From positions 1 to 7,908 of the forward strand of contig UROL01000090.1 of the NCBI GenBank assembly GCA_900549495.1: a DNA stretch of 7,908 nt, given 5' to 3'. Source of the DNA: an uncultured Eubacteriales bacterium. GTDB taxonomy: Bacteria; Bacillota; Clostridia; Oscillospirales; Oscillospiraceae. The notes under the pieces are model-generated. The model was not told the DNA's origin and did no database searches. It saw only the letters and a list, made by a program, of their open reading frames with translations. Position numbers and translations under genes: made by a program. How positions within the stretch are numbered: position 1 is the stretch's first letter; the number at the start of each line of letters is the position of its first letter. Of this stretch, positions 1-5,580 are shown piece by piece.

Positions 1-26
1 CAGCGTCAGATGTGTATAAGAGACAG
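1..26 (+). other. Nextera read-1-side adapter with Tn5 mosaic end (artefact)
   Basis: Positions 8-26 are the 19-base Tn5 mosaic end AGATGTGTATAAGAGACAG, preceded by CAGCGTC, the end of the standard Nextera read-1 adapter arm. This is library-construction sequence, not genome. The first genomic base is about 27. It matters for annotation because the GGGtGRT gene runs straight into it and would otherwise be given a false C-terminus. Confidence 0.97.
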
Positions 27-790
27 GAGAAGTACTTCTTGCCCTGCTCGATGCACTCCTTCTTATAGGTGCCGGCAACAGGATGCTGGAAGCGGGTGGG
101 GTTGGTGGAGTTACCGGTGATGGAAACGTCCACGCCCTCGTGATGCATAACGGCAACGCCCTCGCGGACATCGTCAGCGCCGAAGCAGCGGACAGCGGCA
201 CGCTCGCCATCGGAGTACTTGTACTCCTTGACGATTTCCAGCTCACCGGTGTAGTAGTCGAACTTGGTCTGCACATAGGTGAAGCCGTTGATACGGGAGA
301 TAATCTGAGCAGCGTCCTTGCCCAGGCCATTCAGGATAACCCGCAGGGGCTCCTTACGAGCCTTGTTGGCAGAACGGGCAATGCCGATGGCGCCTTCGGC
401 AGCGGCAAAGGACTCGTGGCCAGCCAGGAAGGCGAAGCACTTGGTCTCATCCCGCAGCAGCATTGCGCCCAGGTTGCCATGGCCCAGACCGACCTTACGG
501 TCCTCGGCCACGGAGCCGTCGATGCAGAAGGCCTGCAGACCGATGCCGATGGCCTCGGCGGCCTCAGCAGCGTTCTTAACGCCCTTCTTCAGGGCGATTG
601 CAGCGCCAACAGTGTAGGCCCAGCAAGCATTCTCGAAGCAGATGGGCTGAATGCCTTTGACGATTTCGTAGGGGTCGAAGCCCTTGGACTGGCACAGGGT
701 GCGGCACTCCTCCACAGAGGTCAGGCCATACTGTGCGAGGACACCATTGATCTTGTCAATTCTTCTTTCGTAACTTTCAAACAAAGCCAT
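27..790 (-). CDS. GGGtGRT-family protein, 3' end missing
   Basis: The reading frame starts at ATG 788-790 (MALFESYERRIDKINGV...) and stays open for 254 codons until adapter sequence replaces it, so the C-terminus is lost. I recognise it as the GGGtGRT family (Pfam PF14057), a roughly 330-residue protein of unknown function found in anaerobes, often beside a NifU-like scaffold gene, as here. The name-giving glycine-rich motif lies towards the C-terminus and should fall just beyond the cut. Visible features are eight cysteines (29, 33, 51, 56, 89, 118, 202, 246), an alanine-rich helical stretch near 60-90 and a GLGHGNLGAM segment near 101-110. No signal peptide or membrane segment is seen, so it is probably cytoplasmic. 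A strong AGGAGG site (799-804) sits 8 nt before the start, and the NifU-like gene ends only 15 nt upstream, so the two are co-transcribed. Codon use is strongly biased (CTG for Leu, GGC, GCC), suggesting high expression. Biochemical function is unknown. Confidence 0.88.
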
Positions 791-798
791 CGTCGTGT

Positions 799-804
799 CC
801 TCCT
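799..804 (-). promoter_or_regulatory. Ribosome binding site of the GGGtGRT gene
   Basis: AGGAGG on the minus strand lies 8 nt before ATG 788-790 and directly after the stop of the preceding gene (806-808). It fixes the start codon and supports efficient re-initiation within the operon. Confidence 0.85.
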
Positions 805-805
805 C

Positions 806-1498
806 TTATTCCTGGCGGGGGTCAATATACTTGGGCGCATTGTCGAAGCGGCCGTAGTGACCCATAGCCTTCTTGTAGGCGGTGTTGGCGTCGTCGCCCT
901 TCTTCATGAAGTCCATCATCTTGCCCAGGTTCACGAACTCGTAGCCGATGATCAGGTTCTCATCATCCAGAGCAACCCGGGTGACGTAGCCCTCGGCCAT
1001 TTCCAGGTAACGGGGGCCCTTGGACTTGGTGGCAAACATGGTGCCAACCTGGCTGCGCAGGCCCTTGCCCAGGTCTTCCAGGGAAGCGCCAACCACCAGG
1101 CCACCCTCGGAGAAGGCAGACTGGCTGCGGCCATAGGCAATCTGCAGGAACAGCTCCCGCATAGCAGTGTTGATGGCGTCGCACACCAGGTCGGTGTTCA
1201 GAGCCTCCAGGATGGTCTTGCCGATGAGAATCTCGGCAGCCATGGCGGCGGAATGGGTCATGCCGGAGCAGCCGATGGTCTCCACCAGGGCTTCCTCGAT
1301 GACACCCTCTTTGATGTTCAGGGTCAGCTTGCAGGCACCCTGCTGGGGAGCACACCAGCCGATACCATGGGTAAAGCCGCTGATGTCCTTGATTTCCTTG
1401 GCCTGAACCCACTTACCCTCTTCGGGGATGGGAGCGGGGCCATGGTATGCGCCCTTGGCGACGGAGCACATATTCTGTACTTCTGCACTGTAAATCAT
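806..1498 (-). CDS. NifU/IscU-like iron-sulfur cluster assembly scaffold protein
   Basis: This is a 230-residue protein related to the NifU N-terminal/IscU scaffold family, on which Fe-S clusters are built before transfer to client proteins. The best match is IGCSGMTHSAAMAAEILIGK (75-94), which follows the IscU pattern GCG..ASASMM.E.IKGKT around its second cluster cysteine. Cysteines at 11, 49, 56, 77 and 106 supply candidate ligands; the set 49/56, 77 and 106 fits the three-cysteine layout of the family, though exact equivalence needs an alignment. It is longer than IscU (about 130 residues), with an additional C-terminal region (about 130-230) of unknown role. The start at 1496-1498 is chosen because AAAGGA (1507-1512) precedes it at suitable spacing and because the frame upstream runs through the promoter. 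It is the first gene of an operon with the GGGtGRT gene. No cysteine desulfurase is in view, so its sulfur donor is unknown. Confidence 0.87.
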   Translation of the reverse strand: MIYSAEVQNMCSVAKGAYHGPAPIPEEGKWVQAKEIKDISGFTHGIGWCAPQQGACKLTLNIKEGVIEEALVETIGCSGMTHSAAMAAEILIGKTILEALNTDLVCDAINTAMRELFLQIAYGRSQSAFSEGGLVVGASLEDLGKGLRSQVGTMFATKSKGPRYLEMAEGYVTRVALDDENLIIGYEFVNLGKMMDFMKKGDDANTAYKKAMGHYGRFDNAPKYIDPRQE

Positions 1499-1518
1499 GG
1501 CAAATTTCCTTTCTTTCA

Positions 1519-1538
1519 AAAGACGGTATTCCGCCTTT
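1519..1538 (-). promoter_or_regulatory. Hairpin in the leader of the NifU-like operon
   Basis: Minus-strand AAAGGCGG and CCGTCTTT form an 8-bp stem (one G-U pair) around a 4-base loop (1527-1530), followed by a short T-run (TTTT, 1518-1521). It ends about 20 nt before the start codon, close to the Shine-Dalgarno sequence. It could be a weak attenuator, an mRNA-stability element or chance. I recognise no known riboswitch class in the leader. Confidence 0.35.
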
Positions 1539-1604
1539 GGATTAACGTTCCAGAAATTCCGGGCCGGGAGCAGAATAATTCCAATGGCCGCAATTTCCGC
1601 ATAT

Positions 1605-1633
1605 ATTATACATTCTACCTTTGAAAAAGTCAA
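1605..1633 (-). promoter_or_regulatory. Sigma-A promoter of the NifU-like/GGGtGRT operon
   Basis: On the minus strand, TTGACT (1628-1633) and a perfect TATAAT (1605-1610) are separated by 17 bases (1611-1627), the optimal spacing. Transcription should begin near 1598, giving a leader of about 100 nt. It is the best promoter in the window and agrees with the strong codon bias of the genes it drives. Confidence 0.85.
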
Positions 1634-1657
1634 TGAAAACGGCCATACATTCCCTAC

Positions 1658-1680
1658 AAAAACACCAAATAGAATTGGTG
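1658..1680 (-). terminator. Intrinsic terminator after rpe
   Basis: On the minus strand, CACCAA (1675-1680) and TTGGTG (1663-1668) form a 6-bp stem around a 6-base loop, followed at once by TTTTTG (1658-1662 plus one base). The stem is short and only half G-C, so termination may be partial. It sits about 30 nt after the rpe stop and just before the next operon's promoter, which is where a terminator is expected. Confidence 0.6.
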
Positions 1681-1708
1681 ACAGTTTGACAAAACCGGCA
1701 GAGGCCGC

Positions 1709-2359
1709 CTAGGCCTGGAGGCGGCGAACGTAGCTCTTCTGGTCTGCTGCCCGGAAATAGGCAGAGCCTGTCACCAGAATTTCTGCCCCATTTTCCTTGC
1801 AGATGGGGGCCGTGATATCGTCAATCCCCCCATCCACGGAAAGGACGCAGCCCGGGTTGACATCGTCCAAACAGCGGCGCAGAGCAGCCAGCTTGGGCAT
1901 CATATCCTCCTTAAACTTCTGGCCGCCGAATCCGGGCTGAACCGTCATCACCAGAACCAGGTCGCACAGCGACAGGTATGGGAGAGCCTTCTCAGTCCCG
2001 GTGCCGGGCTTCAGGGAAATGCCCGCCTTACAGCCCATGGAGCGAATTATTTTCAGGGCCTCCATGGTGTTTTCCTGGGTATCTGCCTCGATATGGATGG
2101 TAAGCCAATCTGCCCCGGCAGATACGAACCGCTCCACATAGCGGATGGGGCGCTCTATCATCAAATGCACGTCCAGGGGCAAATCCGTCACACGACGGAC
2201 AGCCTTCAATGCAGGAAGACCAAAGGAAAAATTGGGGACGAAGGTACCATCCATCACGTCTACATGAATCCAGTCCGCCTGGCTCGCTTCAATTTTGTGG
2301 ATATCCCGCTCTAAATTGACAAAATCCGCCGCCAGAATAGAAGGTGATACTTTTGCCAT
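1709..2359 (-). CDS. rpe: Ribulose-phosphate 3-epimerase
   Basis: This 216-residue cytoplasmic TIM-barrel enzyme interconverts D-ribulose 5-phosphate and D-xylulose 5-phosphate in the non-oxidative pentose phosphate pathway. It shows the family signatures in order: PSILAADF (6-13), HVDVMDGTFVPN (32-43), DVHLMIE (63-69), QPGFGGQKF (141-149) and SVDGGI (174-179). The expected metal and catalytic residues are present as His32, Asp34, His65 and Asp176. Length is normal for the family. ATG 2357-2359 is chosen over an upstream in-frame ATG at 2396-2398 because GAGGAG (2366-2371) lies 6 nt before it and the upstream part overlaps the promoter. It has its own promoter and a terminator, so it can be transcribed alone, although read-through from the dehydrogenase 63 nt upstream is possible. 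A related sugar-phosphate epimerase such as allulose-6-phosphate epimerase cannot be fully excluded, but the motifs favour Rpe. Confidence 0.94.
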   Translation of the reverse strand: MAKVSPSILAADFVNLERDIHKIEASQADWIHVDVMDGTFVPNFSFGLPALKAVRRVTDLPLDVHLMIERPIRYVERFVSAGADWLTIHIEADTQENTMEALKIIRSMGCKAGISLKPGTGTEKALPYLSLCDLVLVMTVQPGFGGQKFKEDMMPKLAALRRCLDDVNPGCVLSVDGGIDDITAPICKENGAEILVTGSAYFRAADQKSYVRRLQA

Positions 2360-2388
2360 AGGCTTCTCCTCTTCTCTGTTTTTCTGAT

Positions 2389-2417
2389 ATGATACCACAA
2401 GAAAATCCAGAATGCAA
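2389..2417 (-). promoter_or_regulatory. Promoter of rpe
   Basis: On the minus strand, TTGCAT (2412-2417) and TATCAT (2389-2394) are separated by 17 bases. The -10 box is preceded by TGG, an extended -10 element. The start of transcription would be near 2382, giving a short leader of about 22 nt that carries the ribosome binding site GAGGAG (2366-2371). Confidence 0.65.
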
Positions 2418-2422
2418 CCGGG

Positions 2423-3217
2423 CTATCTGGCATACATACGTCCAACGATTCGGCTGACCCATTCCCCCGGCAAAATTCTGAGCAGCACCATAACCCCCTT
2501 ATACGGAAGACCGATAGCATAGCCGGGCTTCATATAGCGCTTGAAGGCAATGCTGGCTATGGCCTTCGCCGCCTGCTCTGCGGACATGCCCGTCTGCTCA
2601 TCGTGCTCCATCACGGCCACGGAACGGGAGATTCTGCCGCCGTAAATATCATCCCCCACCGGAGATTTTATCCGATGGCCGGTAAAGCCGGAGCGGATAT
2701 CTCCGGGCAGAATGGAACAGACCTGGATGCCAAAGGGAAGAAGCTCCTGCCGCAGGGCACCGGCATAGGCGCTGACCGCAGCCTTGGACACAGAATACCA
2801 TGCCTGAAAAGGGATAGGAACTGCTGCCGCAATGGAGCTGATGCACAGTATTCTCCCGGCCCTTCGGCGGCGCATCCCAGGAACCACCGCCTTCACCGCA
2901 TTGACCATGCCAAACAAATTCACATCCAGCAACCCTTTGGCATCCTGATTTGCAGTAAATTCCGCAGCACCGGATATGCCAAATCCTGCATTGCAAACCA
3001 GAATGTCCACCCTGCCCTGTAAGGATTCCACTTCTTCGACAGCCTCCCGAACCCTTTTCTCGTCAGTGACATCCCCACTGATATGGACAATGCCATCCTG
3101 GTGCACAACCTCCCGGCGGCTCAGCTCATAAACCGTGCATCCTGCGGCACGGAACGCCCTTGCCGTGGCCAATCCGATGCCGCTGCTGCCTCCGGTAACA
3201 ATCACAACTTGGCGCAT
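2423..3217 (-). CDS. Classical short-chain dehydrogenase/reductase (SDR family)
   Basis: This 264-residue NAD(P)-dependent oxidoreductase has a Rossmann fold. Visible motifs are TGGSSGIG (8-15, nucleotide binding), Asp49-Val50 after the third strand, NAG (76-78), Asn100, Ser128, YSVSK (Tyr141, Lys145) and PG (171-172). The full Asn-Ser-Tyr-Lys catalytic tetrad is therefore intact. ELSRR at 31-35 after the second strand places Arg where NADP(H)-preferring members carry it, so NADPH is the likely cofactor (inference). The C-terminal 35 residues (PGYAIGLPYKGVMVLLRILP...) are hydrophobic and could sit against a membrane, as in some lipid-acting SDRs, but the substrate cannot be told. ATG 3215-3217 is placed by the glycine motif at the N-terminus and an AGGA/GGGGA site (3221-3230). 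It overlaps the end of the DUF1653 gene by 16 nt, so the two are probably translationally coupled. Confidence 0.9.
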   Translation of the reverse strand: MRQVVIVTGGSSGIGLATARAFRAAGCTVYELSRREVVHQDGIVHISGDVTDEKRVREAVEEVESLQGRVDILVCNAGFGISGAAEFTANQDAKGLLDVNLFGMVNAVKAVVPGMRRRRAGRILCISSIAAAVPIPFQAWYSVSKAAVSAYAGALRQELLPFGIQVCSILPGDIRSGFTGHRIKSPVGDDIYGGRISRSVAVMEHDEQTGMSAEQAAKAIASIAFKRYMKPGYAIGLPYKGVMVLLRILPGEWVSRIVGRMYAR

Positions 3218-3453
3218 TCTTCCCCTTCCTCTCTGACCAGGCTGAATCTGGGGCCGGAATAGCCGTCCCGCTCTATCTGCTCCGTCCACATGGAAGCCGG
3301 GCGCACCCATAGGCCCTGCTCACCATAAAGCGCACGGTAAACTACCATGGGCTGGCCAGTTTCCGAATGGGTGGCGATACCAACAACCCGGTATTGATTC
3401 CCTTTGAAATGCCGATATATCCCCGGAACAATCTCCGGAATATGAGTATCCAT
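3202..3453 (-). CDS. DUF1653 domain protein
   Basis: This 83-residue protein consists almost entirely of a DUF1653 domain (Pfam PF07866), a small bacterial family of unknown function. It shows the usual pattern: PGIYRHFKGNQYRVVGIA (10-27), HSET (29-32), VVYRALYG (37-44), LWVRP (48-52) and PRF (68-70). Many aromatic and conserved charged residues suggest a compact binding domain, but no catalytic role is known. There is no signal peptide or membrane segment. ATG 3451-3453 is supported by a strong AAGGAG (3461-3466) 7 nt upstream; the longer in-frame version from 3495 would start inside the terminator hairpin and is rejected. The last 16 nt overlap the SDR gene, whose ribosome binding site lies within this gene's final codons. 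No promoter fits between the upstream terminator and this gene, so expression seems to depend on read-through. Confidence 0.9.
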   Translation of the reverse strand: MDTHIPEIVPGIYRHFKGNQYRVVGIATHSETGQPMVVYRALYGEQGLWVRPASMWTEQIERDGYSGPRFSLVREEGEECAKL

Positions 3454-3460
3454 AATTTTT

Positions 3461-3466
3461 CTCCTT
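3461..3466 (-). promoter_or_regulatory. Ribosome binding site of the DUF1653 gene, touching the terminator T-run
   Basis: AAGGAG on the minus strand, 7 nt before ATG 3451-3453. It begins at the base immediately after the six-T run of the terminator at 3467-3495, so the transcript that carries it must have passed through that hairpin. Confidence 0.85.
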
Positions 3467-3495
3467 AAAAAATGCGCCGGGAAATCCCGGCGCAT
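3467..3495 (-). terminator. Strong intrinsic terminator between the deacetylase-like gene and the DUF1653 gene
   Basis: On the minus strand, ATGCGCCGGG (3486-3495) and CCCGGCGCAT (3472-3481) form a perfect 10-bp, G-C-rich stem with a 4-base loop (3482-3485), followed by a T-run (3467-3472). It lies 10 nt after the stop codon at 3506-3508. It is the clearest terminator in the window; there is no T-run on the other side, so it acts on the minus strand only. Confidence 0.92.
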
Positions 3496-3505
3496 AGATG
3501 TTACG

Positions 3506-5497
3506 TTAAGACTTCACAGGGGAGCTGCCCCGGGCTGCCAAATCCAGAACCACATTGCTATCAAAGTAGCTGGAGAACTGACTTGCGTACCAGGTCAGCG
3601 CTTCGCCTGTCACCATCAGGCGGGTCTGCTTAACAAAATTGGTGTTGACATCCACCCTGGGGGAGGAGCCACTGTTCAGGAAGATACGCAAGCCACTGTT
3701 GTACAGCACATCGAAGGTGGTGCCGGAATAGGCCTCGATATCGCTGCCCCGGGCAAAGACAATGGTATCCACCGTGCCCAGCACAGGGGTAATCTGGTTG
3801 GTCCAGTTGGTAACCTCTGCCTGAATCTGGAGGGTATTCATCTTGCGATAATCCTGGTTGCTGTAGGTGTAGCTGGCAATGGTATAGCCCTTCTCCCGCA
3901 GAGCAGCCACAATCTTCTTAGCCTCTGCCACTTCGGTGTCATAGAAGGACTGGCCGAAGCGGGACACATAAGAGGTATTGGTACGATAGCCAAACACGCC
4001 CTCGCTGCCGGTGACTGCCAGAATGGCCCGGGCCCCCTGATACACAAAGTCGGGATGCTCCTCGATGAAGCTCTCCAGCACGGGAACCAAATCATAGTTG
4101 CCCACCAGGCTCTGGCCGCTGGCGTCCACATAGGCAGCCTTGATGTTGCCGAAATCGTCCAGCACCAGCTTGTTGGCAAAGCCATGGCCGGAGCCGTCCA
4201 GCTTACCGTCCTTATCCGGGTCAACCATATATTCAAAGTAGTTGACCATGGTCTCGGTAATCATCACAGGCTTTTTGCCCTGGGGCAGGAAAATGGACTT
4301 GGCAAAGAAATTCACATTGCCGTCCTGGCCCACATTTCTATCCAGGAAGCTGTCGAAGTCCACCAGGACATAGTTGGAGGAATAGAGCTGATTCAGGATC
4401 CGGCTGAACTCCTCCACGGAAACGAAATTTTTGTTATAGGAGCCTGCCAGGTCTGCGCCGGAAACATCCTTGTTGCAGGCACGGGAGGCATCCGCCATCA
4501 GCACATGGAAGGACAGATTGGGAATGCCGGAAATATCCTTGATTTCCGTCAGCTGATCCTGCTCTGTCACAATCTGCCGCAGCTTAGTGTCGATCTGGGT
4601 GGTGAATTTTCCGCTGGTGTCGGATTTCTGGAAGGTCTTCAGCTCCTGTGCGGCGCCGTCGTAATTGTATTCCGTCAGCAGCCCCTCTACCTTGGCCATG
4701 AGTCGTTTGTACTCTGCCTCGGCGGCATCTGCGGCGCTGGCCTGCTGCTGGGCCTGTTGCTGGTCCATGGAATCCTTGTTCTTCTTCAGTGTAATGGCAT
4801 TGGAGACAGAGCCCACAATAAAGCTGAGAATCAGGCACAGAGCCAGACCGGCAATAATGGCAGGAAGATATACCTCCTTGAAAATACGCTTCTTCTCCCG
4901 CTTTCTGCGGCGGATATACTTGGGATCCAGGGGATCCAGAACATCGGCCTCTTCCTTGTATTTGTTCACCGGCTCCATGTAGATGTCCAGAATCTTAGAG
5001 AAGGCGCTCTTCTTGGCCGGGTCAGTGGGCTTACGCCCTGCACTGCGGCCCTTGCCATGGGCGGAGAGCTTGGGGAGCTTCACGCCGCCCTTCTTCTTTT
5101 TGCCGGGGGCGGGCTGCTCCTGCTCTTCTTCCTCGGGGTATGCATCCGGGTAATCCTGGTCTTCCTCCGGGGAATCGTAGAACTGCATGTCGTCATCGCC
5201 CTGATCCGGCTGCTGAATATGCTCGTCGGAATCGGAATAGGTGCGCTCCGGGAAATCGGCGACCAGATTCTCATCCGCCTCTTCATCGGTGATATCCTCT
5301 GAGCCCTGGGCATCCGCGAAAGCATCGGACTCCTGGGCAAAATGATATGCTTTTGTGGCATCCTGGTCTTCACCGGATGTATCGTCATCTAAAATATCAG
5401 AATAATCGAAATCGTCATCCTCTGACAGAAAATCTTTGGGATCGAAGCCGTATTCTTCTTCAAAGTCGATATCGAGATCGAAATCGTTCTTATCCAT
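3506..5497 (-). CDS. Membrane-anchored polysaccharide-deacetylase-like protein, probably without deacetylase activity
   Basis: This 663-residue protein has four parts. Residues 1-130 are very acidic (52 Asp/Glu) and likely disordered. Residues 133-205 are basic (KKKK, RRRKREKKR). A single membrane helix spans about 210-233, so the N-terminus should be cytoplasmic and the rest outside. A Gln/Ala-rich coiled coil and helical linker (about 243-315) precedes an outer domain (about 325-663). That domain resembles NodB-type polysaccharide deacetylases of Clostridia: LPQGKKPVMI (404-413), a DLVPVLESFIEEHPDF segment (469-484) and GVFGYRT (500-506). However, the catalytic Asp-Asp of SFDD reads TETM (414-417), and the zinc motif H-x3-H reads YTYSN (543-547). 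Both sets of metal ligands are gone, which suggests a pseudoenzyme that binds cell-wall glycan or a partner. The family call rests on remembered consensus. ATG 5495-5497 has AGGGGAG (5503-5509) 5 nt upstream, its own promoter and a strong terminator, so it forms a single-gene unit. Confidence 0.8.
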   Translation of the reverse strand: MDKNDFDLDIDFEEEYGFDPKDFLSEDDDFDYSDILDDDTSGEDQDATKAYHFAQESDAFADAQGSEDITDEEADENLVADFPERTYSDSDEHIQQPDQGDDDMQFYDSPEEDQDYPDAYPEEEEQEQPAPGKKKKGGVKLPKLSAHGKGRSAGRKPTDPAKKSAFSKILDIYMEPVNKYKEEADVLDPLDPKYIRRRKREKKRIFKEVYLPAIIAGLALCLILSFIVGSVSNAITLKKNKDSMDQQQAQQQASAADAAEAEYKRLMAKVEGLLTEYNYDGAAQELKTFQKSDTSGKFTTQIDTKLRQIVTEQDQLTEIKDISGIPNLSFHVLMADASRACNKDVSGADLAGSYNKNFVSVEEFSRILNQLYSSNYVLVDFDSFLDRNVGQDGNVNFFAKSIFLPQGKKPVMITETMVNYFEYMVDPDKDGKLDGSGHGFANKLVLDDFGNIKAAYVDASGQSLVGNYDLVPVLESFIEEHPDFVYQGARAILAVTGSEGVFGYRTNTSYVSRFGQSFYDTEVAEAKKIVAALREKGYTIASYTYSNQDYRKMNTLQIQAEVTNWTNQITPVLGTVDTIVFARGSDIEAYSGTTFDVLYNSGLRIFLNSGSSPRVDVNTNFVKQTRLMVTGEALTWYASQFSSYFDSNVVLDLAARGSSPVKS

Positions 5498-5532
5498 CGA
5501 TACTCCCCTACCTTTATGGTAATGTCAATGGT

Positions 5533-5561
5533 ATTCTATCATTGCCACGAAAAAAAAGCAA
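5533..5561 (-). promoter_or_regulatory. Promoter of the deacetylase-like gene
   Basis: On the minus strand, TTGCTT (5556-5561) and TAGAAT (5533-5538) are 17 bases apart, with TGA before the -10 box (extended -10). The spacer begins with a run of T. Transcription should start near 5526, about 30 nt before the start codon. Confidence 0.65.
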
Positions 5562-5580
5562 GTGGAATTGACATAAAACC

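Noticed and set aside
83..1624. Plus-strand open frame of 513 codons
   Set aside because: It lies wholly opposite the NifU-like and GGGtGRT genes and their promoter, in the codon-aligned antisense frame; it has no recognisable domain and is explained by codon bias.
1499..1633. Upstream extension of the NifU-like protein by 45 residues
   Set aside because: The extension would begin in the promoter -35 box and contains no family similarity; a ribosome binding site supports the start at 1498.
1704..1725. 7-bp G-C inverted repeat spanning the rpe stop codon
   Set aside because: No T-run follows the stem directly, and the repeat arises partly from Arg-Arg codons; the downstream hairpin at 1658-1680 is a better terminator.
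3218..3310. Upstream extension of the dehydrogenase by 31 residues
   Set aside because: It overlaps the DUF1653 gene and adds a Gly/Arg-rich tail before a glycine motif that already sits at the expected distance from the chosen start.
3454..3495. Upstream extension of the DUF1653 protein by 14 residues
   Set aside because: It would start within the terminator hairpin and lacks a ribosome binding site, while ATG 3451-3453 has an excellent one.
4055..5302. Plus-strand open frame of 415 codons
   Set aside because: It is antisense to the deacetylase-like gene in the codon-aligned frame. Its Leu/Gly/His-rich translation mirrors acidic and Gln codons on the other strand, and it has no plausible ribosome binding site or domain.
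5550..5557. Run of eight T (minus strand) after the MATE gene as a terminator
   Set aside because: Only a 3-4 bp stem can be drawn around it, and the run fits as part of the spacer of the next gene's promoter.
5568..5573. TTGACA on the plus strand as a -35 box
   Set aside because: No -10-like sequence occurs at 16-18 bases and no plus-strand gene follows.
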